DNA of 64,000 bases, taken from assembly GCA_040398805.1 (NCBI GenBank), contig JBBATK010000003.1, positions 186,001 through 250,000 on the forward strand. The letters are read 5' to 3'. The DNA is from JBBATK01 sp040398805. GTDB taxonomy: Bacteria; Bacteroidota; Ignavibacteria; Kapaibacteriales; NICIL-2. Below the pieces are notes generated by a model. That model saw only the letters and a program-made list of their open reading frames with translations, ran no database searches and was not told where the DNA came from. Below, piece after piece: positions 16,662-25,926 of this stretch. Every line of letters starts with the position of its first letter. Within the stretch, counting starts at the first letter, position 1. The translations under genes were made by a program, and so were the position numbers.

Positions 16662-17549
16662 ATGAGCGAAACTCCACGATCGGTCTTGGTGTTCGGCGAA
16701 CCGGCCACTGTTGCGGAAACGGCGCGACGACTGGAATCGCAGGGCATGCATTTCATCATCATCAATTCCACGGATGAGTTCACGGAAGAACTTCTGGCGG
16801 ACGATCTCATTGTCGAAGCTTTCCAGGAAGTGTTCGATCATGCGGATGATGGCGAGGACCACGATGTCAACGAGTATTACGACGAGTTTGCCGAGCATGT
16901 GGTTCCGCGCATCGGTGACTTGAGCGATGACTCCCGGTATGATGTGATCATCGACTGCTCGCTGAAGTCCGCCGCCCAGAAGGCGCTGGTCCTGGCCGAG
17001 CTTGCGGAGTTGTATCCCTCCGCCATCATCGTCAGCTCCACGGTCGTGTGCACGGCCACGGCGGTCAACGCTCTTCTGCCGCTCGCTTCGCAAGTCATCG
17101 GTGCGCCGCTCATGCCGGGATACACGAAGGCATCGACTATAGAAATCGCACCCTCGCTGCGGACGCGAGAGATCACGCATGGACGTGCACGAAAGCTGTT
17201 CGAGGACTTGGGCTTTACCGTGGAATTCGTCGAGGACCGGGTAGCGCTCGTTTTTCCCCGCATGATCGCGATGCTCATCAACGAGGCCGCCTTCGCCGTC
17301 ATGGAGAACGTGGCTAAGCCGGCGGATATCGACACGGCGATGAAATTGGGCGTCAATTATCCTCAAGGCTTGCTCGAGTGGGCCGATACTATCGGTATAG
17401 ATATCGTGGTTGCCATACTCGACGCCTTGTATTACGAGTATCGGGAGCCGCGCTATCGCTGTTGCGCATTGTTGCGACAGTACGTTCGGGCAGGATGGTT
17501 GGGAAAACGCACGGGTCGTGGATTCTTTCAGTATCTGCCGAGAAACTGA
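16662..17549 (+). CDS. 3-hydroxyacyl-CoA dehydrogenase-like protein with lost active-site residues
   Basis: 295 residues. The C-terminal half is a clear 3HCDH C-terminal domain (INEAAFAVMENVAKPADID, then KLGVNYPQGLLEW and GWLGKRTGRGFF). The N-terminal NAD-binding half is recognisable by order (VLVFGEPATVAETA, DVIIDCS, IIVSSTVV), but the GxGxxG loop is gone. The usual HFFNP with the catalytic His reads APLMP (residues 148-152), and the Asn of VNR reads FPR (P199). Residues 57-77 form an acidic insert. So a normal dehydrogenase reaction is unlikely; a binding or regulatory role is possible. The next gene starts one base after its stop. Confidence 0.75.
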   Translation: MSETPRSVLVFGEPATVAETARRLESQGMHFIIINSTDEFTEELLADDLIVEAFQEVFDHADDGEDHDVNEYYDEFAEHVVPRIGDLSDDSRYDVIIDCSLKSAAQKALVLAELAELYPSAIIVSSTVVCTATAVNALLPLASQVIGAPLMPGYTKASTIEIAPSLRTREITHGRARKLFEDLGFTVEFVEDRVALVFPRMIAMLINEAAFAVMENVAKPADIDTAMKLGVNYPQGLLEWADTIGIDIVVAILDALYYEYREPRYRCCALLRQYVRAGWLGKRTGRGFFQYLPRN

Positions 17550-17550
17550 T

Positions 17551-18066
17551 ATGAGCACGCATCAGCACGTGGTTCATGTGATCATCGATACCGATGCGTT
17601 GGAATCGTTCTCCGATAGGAACATGTTCACGCAAACCGCGTTGCCCTCGATGTGCGAAAAGCTCGGATTCCGATTGCACGTCTTGAAGACAAGCGAACCG
17701 GGATACCTGGCGCATGGGTACCCATGGAAATACGGCGCGGCCGTAACCGCATGCCTACCGAACGAGTCATGTACGTGCCCCCGCGCAGGGTGCATCCGGG
17801 ATGCGGTCTTGTCGCAAACGGACACGGAATCGTACCTGATCGCCATCATTGCGGCGGCCCGGAGCATCTGCCTGGCCACCTACGCCGATCGTATATTTGC
17901 TACCGGTTCGGCGCGGAACGCCTGTGAAGAACGGCAGTTTCCGCATCATCCGGTGGCCCAATGGACGGACGTTGAGCGCGTGATCGCGTCATTGGCCTCG
18001 GCGAACCTCATGACACCGAGACGTCAAGCTCGACTGCAACGCATGGATGCACTTAAGTCCGAATAG
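17551..18066 (+). CDS. Hypothetical protein with a Cys cluster
   Basis: 171 residues, start ATG one base after the preceding stop, so co-translated with the dehydrogenase-like gene. Not recognised. It opens with HVVHVIIDTDALESF, which recalls the first strand and Asp of PIN- or Rossmann-like folds, but no full acidic tetrad can be traced. Residues 68-81 hold four cysteines, CLPNESCTCPRAGC (C-x5-C-x-C-x4-C), a possible metal site. The C-terminus is basic (TPRRQARLQRM). No signal peptide. A sensor kinase gene follows after 15 bases. Confidence 0.7.
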   Translation: MSTHQHVVHVIIDTDALESFSDRNMFTQTALPSMCEKLGFRLHVLKTSEPGYLAHGYPWKYGAAVTACLPNESCTCPRAGCIRDAVLSQTDTESYLIAIIAAARSICLATYADRIFATGSARNACEERQFPHHPVAQWTDVERVIASLASANLMTPRRQARLQRMDALKSE

Positions 18067-18081
18067 GAGAGGGATAGTACT

Positions 18082-19608
18082 ATGAGATTGCGAATTTCGG
18101 TCGTTATCGTGTTCGCCCTGGCGGTATTCATGTGGCCGGTCGTTTCTGCGAGCGCTCAAACGGAATGCTCCGTCACGGAAATCGCCGTAGATGGCACCAC
18201 CGTTCCCGCGGACATGTGGCCGACGCTCGCTATCAGTCCCCGCTCCTCCATCCGCTTCAGATTCACCGCGAACTCCGACGCTTCCGCATCCCCCTTCAGA
18301 TACGTCATCCGCCTGGCGACAGGCGACCAGGAGAGCATCAGCACCGGTGATATGCAGGCGACGACGAAGTCGTTCAGCGGACTCGCCCAGGGCTTCTACT
18401 CCTTCGAAATCCGGACGCAAGGCATGGATTCGAGCTGGTTGTCGTCCGGAAAAACGTACAGGTTCATCGTCGATGAACAACAGGCAACGCTGTTCCGCCG
18501 CGCTCAGGAACTTGCCGCACGACCTACGGAATCCGGTAGCACCGCCATCTCTCCCGTCATCCCCATACTCGCGGTCCTCCTTGTCGCCGCACTCGTCGTC
18601 ATCATCATCCTGATGCGAAAGAACCGCAAAGCGGAACCATCGGCCGTCGAGAAGATCCTTGCATCGACGCCGGTACAGCACGACGATCAGGAGTCGGAAG
18701 AAGAGCGCCGCGAGCAACAGCAGCGCGAGGCGAAGGTGATGCAGATGCTGAAGGACGAAGTGGTGACCTTGCGCAAAGAGAACGACAACCTCATCCGTAC
18801 CGTCGGCGACCTTTCGCGGAAGACTCTTGAACTGAACAGCCAGAACAGTGAGCTGGAAGTGCAGGTGGAGCGCGTGTCGAAGGTCAAGACAGAACTGGAG
18901 TCCCTGCAACGTCAGAAAGACGACGTCTTCGCCATCATTGTTCACGACATCAAGAACCCTGCTTCTCTGATCAAGAATCTCGTCGACCTGCTTCGTAGCT
19001 ACGATCTCAACTCGAACGAGACGCACGAGGTGTTGCAGGACATCGTGGACACGACGACTCGCATCGTGTCCATGTCACAAGAGCTGTCGCGCATGATGGC
19101 GCTCGATCAAGCGGAGATACAGGTGTCCCTCGACGACGTCGACATCTCCACGTTGGTCCAAGGCGTCACGAGACGGAATAACGCCGCCGCCCAGAACAAG
19201 GGCATCAGCATCGAATGCGACGTCCCTGCGACCGCCGTCCACAGTCATGTGGATAATGCCAAGATCGAAGAAGTGGTGGACAATCTGGTCAGTAACGCCA
19301 TCAAGTTCTCCTTGCCCGGTACCACCGTCAAAGTGCGCGTGGTAGCGGAACCCGATTTCTTCAGGATCGAAGTGGAAGACCAAGGCATCGGAATGAGCAA
19401 GGAGGATATTCAGAACGCGTTCCAGCGCGGAATGAGGCTCAGTGCACGTCCGACGGCGGATGAACCGAGCAGCGGACTCGGACTCTGGATCGTCAAACGG
19501 CTCGTGGAAGCGCACGAAGGAACGGTGACCATCCGCAGCGATGTCGGCGTCGGAACCACGTTCACCGTTCTCCTCCCGTACCGTTCAGCGGATGTCGCAG
19601 CCGACTAA
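18082..19608 (+). CDS. Membrane sensor histidine kinase
   Basis: 508 residues. Signal peptide 1-26 (ends SASAQ), periplasmic beta-rich domain 27-135, transmembrane segment about 158-178 (PVIPILAVLLVAALVVIIIL), long coiled coil 200-285, then HisKA with the phospho-acceptor H288 in FAIIVHDIKNPASLI. The ATPase domain has the N box VDNLVSNAIKFS, G1 DQGIGMSKEDI and G2 GLGLWIVKRLVEAHEG. No response regulator gene lies nearby. The stop of the preceding gene is 13 bases upstream and AGGAGAGGG provides a plausible ribosome site, so it is probably in the same transcript. The signal sensed is unknown. Confidence 0.92.
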   Translation: MRLRISVVIVFALAVFMWPVVSASAQTECSVTEIAVDGTTVPADMWPTLAISPRSSIRFRFTANSDASASPFRYVIRLATGDQESISTGDMQATTKSFSGLAQGFYSFEIRTQGMDSSWLSSGKTYRFIVDEQQATLFRRAQELAARPTESGSTAISPVIPILAVLLVAALVVIIILMRKNRKAEPSAVEKILASTPVQHDDQESEEERREQQQREAKVMQMLKDEVVTLRKENDNLIRTVGDLSRKTLELNSQNSELEVQVERVSKVKTELESLQRQKDDVFAIIVHDIKNPASLIKNLVDLLRSYDLNSNETHEVLQDIVDTTTRIVSMSQELSRMMALDQAEIQVSLDDVDISTLVQGVTRRNNAAAQNKGISIECDVPATAVHSHVDNAKIEEVVDNLVSNAIKFSLPGTTVKVRVVAEPDFFRIEVEDQGIGMSKEDIQNAFQRGMRLSARPTADEPSSGLGLWIVKRLVEAHEGTVTIRSDVGVGTTFTVLLPYRSADVAAD

Positions 19609-19711
19609 GGCATATCCCTCGGTGCCCGCATCGGTGAATGCCTGCGGCTTCGCACACCCGCATCCTTCGTTCCTCGTATTTCCAGCGTCGCGTACCTTCC
19701 TTCGTTGACCG

Positions 19712-20848
19712 ATGCCTATGCATGCACTCACCGCCATCATCGAACAGCGCAAAGGGATTGCCATCCGCATACTCATTGCACAGGTACTCTTCCTTGCCTT
19801 GTGTTGGTTCGGTACGGTGGACTATGCGGGACGGTATGCAGGGGCGGACCTTGCGCAGTATCGGGCCATGGCCCAGGCCGCACCGTCACTGCATCACGAT
19901 ATCCCTGCTCCGTTCGCCTACCGAGTCGCCGTACCCTGGCTCGTGGGCATGACATTTCCCGGCGATGACGTTTCCGGATTCGCTGTGTTCCATCTTTTGC
20001 TCGTCCTTGCGCTCGCCATCCAGTTCTTCCGGTTGCTGAAGCTCTACGGTGCCTCGGAACCCCTTGCCCTGGTCCTCGTCTCCGTCGCCCTGTGGAATCC
20101 GTACTTCGGCGGCTTTCTCTTATACAATCCCTTCCAGGCAGGTGATGCCTTGGCATATCTTCTCATGCTCGTGGCTCTCGAAGGAACCAAACGTCATTCA
20201 CCTTTGCTGTTCGGCTCGGCGCTCCTCGTCGCCGCTCTCGTTCGCGAAACGCCGTTCCTCCTGATTCCCGCCGTCATGCTTGCTCATGGTACCGATCGTC
20301 GTAACGTCATTGCGCTGTCCCTTTCCTCGCTTCCCGCTGTCGCGGTGTTCATCCTGGCGCGTCATACCATCACGGTGTCGAATCCCGAGTGGAGCTTGGT
20401 TTCCACGTTGTCTGCCTATGCTCCGGAACTCTTCTCGCCGGAACGCTGGGGAAGGCTGCTCATCAACACCTGTGCGCCGCTATCCTTCCTGATGATGGCA
20501 TTGGTATGGCGGGAACGCAGGACCTCTCGCTTCCTTTCCGTGGAGGGTCTGCTTGGCGCAGGTATCGTGGCTGCCTGCTTTCTCGGCGGCGACGTGGAGC
20601 GACTCGCAAGTCCGCTGCTCCTGCTCGTCCTTCTCTCCTTCCATCACCATCTGGATGAATGCCTTCAAGATGCGAACTTCCGATACGCACTACTCGCGGG
20701 TGTCGTGTTCTGTTCGCTGCATTTCCTTTTCGCCGCGTATCCATTGATACCGAAAGTGCCGTACTACGCGGGCGCACTGCTTTTCAGCGGATGTGTGCTG
20801 TGGACAGGTGTGCGGGCGCTGCAAAGAGTGCGGCCGGCGGAGGTGTGA
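19712..20848 (+). CDS. Polytopic membrane protein, GT-C-like
   Basis: 378 residues with roughly ten hydrophobic segments, for example ILIAQVLFLALCWFG (21-35) and LLLVLALAIQFFRLL. An extracytoplasmic loop after the first segment ends in PFAYRVAVPWLVG, a pattern seen in uncharacterised GT-C-fold or EpsG-like membrane proteins. No catalytic DxD could be fixed, so function is not assigned. ATG at 19718 is an alternative start. The stop codon abuts the stop of the opposing terC gene with no gap. Confidence 0.75.
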   Translation: MPMHALTAIIEQRKGIAIRILIAQVLFLALCWFGTVDYAGRYAGADLAQYRAMAQAAPSLHHDIPAPFAYRVAVPWLVGMTFPGDDVSGFAVFHLLLVLALAIQFFRLLKLYGASEPLALVLVSVALWNPYFGGFLLYNPFQAGDALAYLLMLVALEGTKRHSPLLFGSALLVAALVRETPFLLIPAVMLAHGTDRRNVIALSLSSLPAVAVFILARHTITVSNPEWSLVSTLSAYAPELFSPERWGRLLINTCAPLSFLMMALVWRERRTSRFLSVEGLLGAGIVAACFLGGDVERLASPLLLLVLLSFHHHLDECLQDANFRYALLAGVVFCSLHFLFAAYPLIPKVPYYAGALLFSGCVLWTGVRALQRVRPAEV

Positions 20849-21802
20849 TCAATTCCCTGCGTTCTTCTTCTTCCGTCGAGCCGGCGAGAGCAGCGAGGCG
20901 ATGATGGATATGATCAGGACGGACATGACGACCAAGAGCGACACGCCCGTGGAAATGTGCACCCAGTGCGCCAGCACCATCTTGGAGCCGATGAACATGA
21001 GGACGACGGCTAGACCGTACTTGAGGTATTGGAACACGTTCAGGAGTCCTGAAAGCGCGAAGAACAGCGATCGCAGACCGAGTATGGCGAAAGCATTCGA
21101 CGTGTACACGATGAACGGGTCGCGGGAGATGGCAAGGATTGCGGGAATGGAATCGACGGCGAAGACGAGGTCGGTGATCTCGACGACGAGAACGACGATG
21201 AACAGCGGTGTGGCGAACCATCGTTTGTCGATGCGGACGAAGAACTTGTCATCGTGCTCCTCGTGGGTGACAGGGAAGATCTTCTTGAAGAGACGCACGA
21301 CGGGATTCGATTCCGGGTGGATTTCTTTCTCGCCCTCCAGTCCCATCCGGAAGCCGGTCACCACCAAGAACCCGCCGAACACATACATGATCCATTCGAA
21401 CTTGTTGATGAGCGAAACGCCGAGAATGATAAGAAGGATGCGGAACACGAGCGCACCGATGATACCCCAGAAGAGGACCTTGTGCTGGTACTCCTCCTTC
21501 ACCCGGAAATAGCTGAAGATGAGAATGATGACGAAAAGGTTGTCGACGCTCAGCGACTGTTCGATGATGTACCCGGTGAGGAATTCAAGGGCCTTGGTCT
21601 GCGCGTACGCATCCATTCCCATCTGCCAATAGATACCCACCATGAAGAGTCCTGCCAGGGACATCCAAACAAAGGTCCATCCCAGCGATTCGCGGATGGT
21701 CACTCTGTGCGACTTCTTGTTGAAGACACCGAGATCCAGCCATAGCATAAATGCGATGAACGCGAAGAATCCTGCCCACATCCACAACGGTTCCTGACCC
21801 AT
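20849..21802 (-). CDS. TerC-family integral membrane protein
   Basis: 317 residues from the ATG at 21802 (MGQEPLWMWAGFF); upstream codons in frame are not protein-like. Family motifs: LWLDLGVFNKKSH in the first helix, LSVDNLFVIILIFSYF, and VEITDLVFAVDSIPAILAI, with the intramembrane Asp residues typical of TerC/Alx. Alx-type members export manganese or support metalation of exported enzymes; TerC proper belongs to tellurite clusters, which are absent here. The C-terminus is basic (RRKKKNAGN). TATATTCG about 30 bases upstream is near the -7 consensus. Confidence 0.93.
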   Translation of the reverse strand: MGQEPLWMWAGFFAFIAFMLWLDLGVFNKKSHRVTIRESLGWTFVWMSLAGLFMVGIYWQMGMDAYAQTKALEFLTGYIIEQSLSVDNLFVIILIFSYFRVKEEYQHKVLFWGIIGALVFRILLIILGVSLINKFEWIMYVFGGFLVVTGFRMGLEGEKEIHPESNPVVRLFKKIFPVTHEEHDDKFFVRIDKRWFATPLFIVVLVVEITDLVFAVDSIPAILAISRDPFIVYTSNAFAILGLRSLFFALSGLLNVFQYLKYGLAVVLMFIGSKMVLAHWVHISTGVSLLVVMSVLIISIIASLLSPARRKKKNAGN

Positions 21803-22017
21803 GGCGTATCGTAACGGTGAAACGAGTGCGAATATACGTCCGCCTGAGGGGGCGAGACAATCACGCAGTGGATGAATGGTGAATCGACGCCCCAGGTGCA
21901 ACCGGGGAATGTCTGTCCGCTGGCCGTGCATCATCCGTCCGTGTGAGGACAAACCCCTATTTTAAGACCGGAAGGTGAGTCTGTCAATGCGCAATCTAGA
22001 GTATCCGGTCGTCAGCC

Positions 22018-23343
22018 ATGATCGTCATGAAATTCGGAGGCACCTCGGTAAAGACCGCATCGGCGATGCGGTCCGCCGCGGCATGCGTGGTCTCGCACCT
22101 GCATCGCCGGCCCCTGGTCGTCCTCTCCGCCTGTGGCGGCATCACGAACTCGCTGCTACGTCTGGCCCGCTGCGCAGGCAGTTCGCTCACTCACGAAAAG
22201 AACGAACTCCTTGCTGACATCGAGCAGCACCATCGGACCCTGTGCCATGAGCTGTTCACATCGGACATGCAGCGTCGTGATGCACGTGAAAGCGTTGACG
22301 GGCTTCTTCTTCAACTCCGGGAATACGTCGATGGCATGCTTCTCCTGTGCGAGTGCACGGACCAGAGTCTGGACATGGTGGCCTCGTTCGGCGAACGCCT
22401 GTCCTCCGCCATCTTCGCCCGATATCTCTGCGAAATCTCCGTTCCCGGCCTCGTCGTCGATGCGCGCACCTTCATGAAGACTTCCGCGGATTTCACGCGG
22501 GCGGCTGTCGATATGACCGCCACGCGAAACGCCGCCACCGAACACCTGCTTCCGGCGATGTCTGCAGACCGGGTGATCGTGACGCAGGGGTTCCTCGGAT
22601 CGACCAAAGACAATGACACGACGACGCTTGGGCGGGGCGGTTCCGATGTCTCTGCCGCCATCCTCGGTGCGGTGCTGGCCGCGGAGGAAATACAGATATG
22701 GACCGATGTGAGCGGTGTGCTCACCGCCGATCCTCGTGTCGTTCCGCACGCGCGAACCCTGCCGGACGTCACCTTCTCGGAATTGCGCGACCTGTCGTTC
22801 TTCGGCGCGAAGGTCTTGCACGCAGATACCATCAAGCCCGCCATTGATGCCGGTGTTCCCGTGACCATCAGGAACACCTTCGATCCGGACAATACGGGAA
22901 CCCGTGCTGTGCCCGATGATACGACGGACGCGACGTTGCTGCGTGCCGTGACCGCTCGCACGGGGTGCGTAAGGATCGTGGTGAAGATTCCCGTGCAGAG
23001 CTCGGGCAACGAGCAGTACGCGCGACTGCTGGCCATTGCGCGCAAGCGCTTTTGCGACGTCATCGTGGGTACGCAGACAGATTCCGAAGTGATGATCGTG
23101 GTCCCCGCGGAACACGCTCCTGCCTTCACGGACCTGGCCGAGTGCCGACCGGCGGATGTGGTCTGCGTGTGCGGCCCTGCGCTGCGTGTCGGAACGAACC
23201 TTGATCCCGTGATGTCCGAGATGTCACGGCACAATCCGTTTGCGATCATGCCGGGCCTGACGTCTACATCGTGCTGTGCCGTGGTGGAGCCCGACACGAC
23301 GACGGAACTCGTCCGCCGACTCCATGATTGCCTGACGGCCTGA
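22018..23343 (+). CDS. lysC: Aspartate kinase
   Basis: Phosphorylates aspartate, first step to lysine, threonine and methionine. 441 residues. N-terminal MIVMKFGGTSV is the kinase signature; VTQGFLGSTKDNDTTTLGRGGSD, shown as its core TTLGRGGSD, is the substrate/ATP loop; FGAKVLHADTIKPA and GVPVTIRNTFDPDNTGT complete the kinase domain (to about 290). The last 150 residues are two ACT-like regulatory domains, so feedback inhibition is likely. LysC, ThrA-type or MetL-type cannot be told apart, but there is no fused homoserine dehydrogenase. Confidence 0.93.
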   Translation: MIVMKFGGTSVKTASAMRSAAACVVSHLHRRPLVVLSACGGITNSLLRLARCAGSSLTHEKNELLADIEQHHRTLCHELFTSDMQRRDARESVDGLLLQLREYVDGMLLLCECTDQSLDMVASFGERLSSAIFARYLCEISVPGLVVDARTFMKTSADFTRAAVDMTATRNAATEHLLPAMSADRVIVTQGFLGSTKDNDTTTLGRGGSDVSAAILGAVLAAEEIQIWTDVSGVLTADPRVVPHARTLPDVTFSELRDLSFFGAKVLHADTIKPAIDAGVPVTIRNTFDPDNTGTRAVPDDTTDATLLRAVTARTGCVRIVVKIPVQSSGNEQYARLLAIARKRFCDVIVGTQTDSEVMIVVPAEHAPAFTDLAECRPADVVCVCGPALRVGTNLDPVMSEMSRHNPFAIMPGLTSTSCCAVVEPDTTTELVRRLHDCLTA

Positions 23344-23383
23344 CGGACCGCCAAATTCTGTGACACTTTACCCCTTACCATCC

Positions 23384-24784
23384 ATGCGATTTTCATCCAT
23401 CATCACCGTGTCGGTTCTCCTCGCCATGCTCTTTGTCGACGCGCCGCTCATGGCGCAATGGCGGAACGTCCTCAAGGCTCCCAGTTACGGCATGGCATGG
23501 AACCCGAAGAATCCGAAGACGATCTATGTGGGCGGCGCTTCCCGTGCCGTGTATCGCACCTTCGACGGCGGAGACACTTGGGACACGACGTACATCGAGT
23601 TTGTTGGTGCGTCGGAGGAGTTTCTGAACGTGGTCGTGCATCCCATCGACACCGCGGTGGTGATTGTCGGCGGATCAAGATTCGGGACTATCAGACGCTC
23701 GACGGATTGCGGTAAAACTTGGGATATCGCGCTGAGAAAAGATTGGAATGTTGCCTTCTTGGGTGAGTCCATCATCATCGACAATTCCAATCCCGATTTC
23801 CTTTATGCGGCTGACTTCAACAAGGGAACCATTTATAGGAGTTCGACCCGTGGCGCTACATGGGATTCCCTATCCACTCTTCCTATTGAAACTTCGGTGA
23901 CCCCTGCGTATCAGCAGAACCCATGCAGCATTACCCAGCGGTCGGACTCTTCCAACGTCTTGCTTGTGGGATGCCTGCGGTCGACGATACTGAAGTCTGA
24001 GGATACGGGTCGCACGTGGCGTCGAGTCACGAAACTCCGATCATCGAAGCTCGACGAGCCGGAGATACCGCAGATCCATTTTTCCAAAACGAATCCTAGG
24101 GTAGGCTATGCGTTGACGACCTACTTTTTCTATGGGGCTCGCCCCAACGGAGGCATGTATAAGACGACCGACGGAGGCGAGACATGGAACGAATTCCGAT
24201 TCCGCGATACGTCCTTTTGGTCCATGGACTCACGTCCACTGCCCTCCGGCAAGGGCGATGAAATCGTGGCGGGTGGTTTCACGGAGTATTTTCTTGCCGA
24301 CACCATTGTTCCCGGCTCGGGATCCATCCTCCGCACGCTCGACAACGGCGACACGTGGTGGAACTACAAGGATCGCATTCCGTACTTCGGGGAACCAGAT
24401 CACAGCGTCATCACCCTTCGCTTCGTGGGAGACACCTATGCCACGCAGCGTTTGGTGGCGGCAACCGTCGGCGGCACATGCATTCTGGAGCCGGAAGGGT
24501 TGGCGGGAGTGGAGCGGAGCGAGCTGTCGAATTCCCGTGGAATGAGACTTGAATCGGCGGGCGGTAACATTCGCGTCATCGACAGTTATTCCGGATCGGA
24601 TGTACGCACCTTCAGGGTAATGGACATGCTGGGTCGCACCATCCACGGCGGGTACCTTCACCAACACCTGCAACAGTTCGAAGGCACGATTCCACAAGAG
24701 GTATTCACAAGTGGGCTGTTTCTCGTCGTCATAACACGAAGCGACGGATCGTCCGATGCGGTGACTTATACCGTGGTTCGTTGA
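23384..24784 (+). CDS. Secreted BNR/Asp-box repeat protein with T9SS-like tail
   Basis: 466 residues from the ATG at 23384 (MRFSSIITVSVLLAM); signal peptide ends at about residue 24 (LMAQ). At least five Asp-box units of the form S/T-x-D-x-G-x-T-W are visible: TFDGGDTW, SSTRGATW, SEDTGRTW, TTDGGETW and TLDNGDTW, giving a sortilin-like beta-propeller. The last 80 residues (RVMDMLGRTIHGGYL to TYTVVR) fit a somewhat degenerate T9SS sorting domain. Likely a surface or secreted protein; substrate unknown. Confidence 0.85.
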   Translation: MRFSSIITVSVLLAMLFVDAPLMAQWRNVLKAPSYGMAWNPKNPKTIYVGGASRAVYRTFDGGDTWDTTYIEFVGASEEFLNVVVHPIDTAVVIVGGSRFGTIRRSTDCGKTWDIALRKDWNVAFLGESIIIDNSNPDFLYAADFNKGTIYRSSTRGATWDSLSTLPIETSVTPAYQQNPCSITQRSDSSNVLLVGCLRSTILKSEDTGRTWRRVTKLRSSKLDEPEIPQIHFSKTNPRVGYALTTYFFYGARPNGGMYKTTDGGETWNEFRFRDTSFWSMDSRPLPSGKGDEIVAGGFTEYFLADTIVPGSGSILRTLDNGDTWWNYKDRIPYFGEPDHSVITLRFVGDTYATQRLVAATVGGTCILEPEGLAGVERSELSNSRGMRLESAGGNIRVIDSYSGSDVRTFRVMDMLGRTIHGGYLHQHLQQFEGTIPQEVFTSGLFLVVITRSDGSSDAVTYTVVR

Positions 24785-24822
24785 CCGACATCTTACAGAG
24801 CTTTTTTCCTAGTGCCAGTCCG

Positions 24823-25911
24823 TCACTCCCGTAAAACGATGCCGTTCGGTTGGCGGCCTACCGCGACTGTGGCGACGACGGTATGGCGGGCGATATCGAT
24901 AACGGATACCGTATTTGCCCCCTGATTGGTGCAATACACGAGTGTACCGGCTCCATTCATCGCAAGGGCGTGCGCCTGCAGTCCGGTGACGATCTCTCCG
25001 GCTTTCTGCCACTCCGTTCCGGAATCCGCGTACCACACGATGCGTCCGTCGGTGGCATCGGTCACCCAGAGTTCCTTGGTTGGCGTATAGAGCACATACG
25101 CCGGCATGAATCCGCAGTCGATGGTGCGCCGGACGGTGGCGGTCTTGACGTCGATCTCGGTTACGCTTCGGCTGCGCTCATTATCCACGTACATGAATCC
25201 GTTCGCGGCCGGCCATGCGCCCACTGGTGTTGCACCGACGGGCACGGTGGCAAGAACGGAATACAGCTCGGGGTCGATGACCGTCACGGAGGAGTCTTTC
25301 GTATTCGTAGCGAAGACACGCGTGCCGTCGGCCGAGACCGTGACCTCCGACAAACCGCCGCCGACGACGATGCTCTTCAACGCCGTCCAATTCGCGGTGG
25401 AATACACGCGCACCGTGCTCCGAACGGAGTCGGCTTCGCCGAACCACAACTCCGAACCGTTGCGCACGAAGGTGGCGTTATGCGGCATGCCCTTGCACGG
25501 AATCTCCTTGACCACCCTGCCCGTCACGGCATCAAGGATCATGATCTTCAACCCGTCCACGCTTTCTCCGCTGTGGTCATGCCCGCCGCTCAGGTCCATT
25601 CCTGTGATGGCAACAGCCAGGATTTTCCGCACGGAATCGTAAGCGATATGATGCGGATACATGGCGCCGTGCAGCGAGAGCGTGGCGCTGACCGTCGTAT
25701 CGGAAAGCCGAATCACGGATATGGTGTTTCCATAGCCGTTCACGACATAGGCGCAGGGGTAGTTCACGTTCGCGTCCTCATGATCATCATGAGAAAGCTC
25801 CGCGCATGATGATACGCCGAGGAGAAGACCGAGCATGAGCACACGAAGCAGTGCGGCTGGGAGTTCGGATATCTTGAGCATGATGTTCTTTGTCATGGAT
25901 GTGATTGGCAT
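24823..25911 (-). CDS. YncE-like beta-propeller lipoprotein
   Basis: 362 residues. Lipoprotein signal with LLLGVSSC (Cys about residue 36), then a His/Asp-rich stretch (HDDHEDANV) and a seven-bladed propeller of YVTN/YncE type: YVVNGYGNTISVIRLSDTTV, VFATNTKDSSVTVIDPELY, and YCTNQGANTVSVIDIARHTV share the pattern N-T/S-V-x-V-I-D. The His-rich loop HDHSGESVDG may bind metal. ATGs at 25896 and 25881 are alternative starts. It follows the FAH-family gene by 15 bases and is last in the trpS run. Confidence 0.85.
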   Translation of the reverse strand: MPITSMTKNIMLKISELPAALLRVLMLGLLLGVSSCAELSHDDHEDANVNYPCAYVVNGYGNTISVIRLSDTTVSATLSLHGAMYPHHIAYDSVRKILAVAITGMDLSGGHDHSGESVDGLKIMILDAVTGRVVKEIPCKGMPHNATFVRNGSELWFGEADSVRSTVRVYSTANWTALKSIVVGGGLSEVTVSADGTRVFATNTKDSSVTVIDPELYSVLATVPVGATPVGAWPAANGFMYVDNERSRSVTEIDVKTATVRRTIDCGFMPAYVLYTPTKELWVTDATDGRIVWYADSGTEWQKAGEIVTGLQAHALAMNGAGTLVYCTNQGANTVSVIDIARHTVVATVAVGRQPNGIVLRE

Positions 25912-25926
25912 TGATGTGTACCGGCA

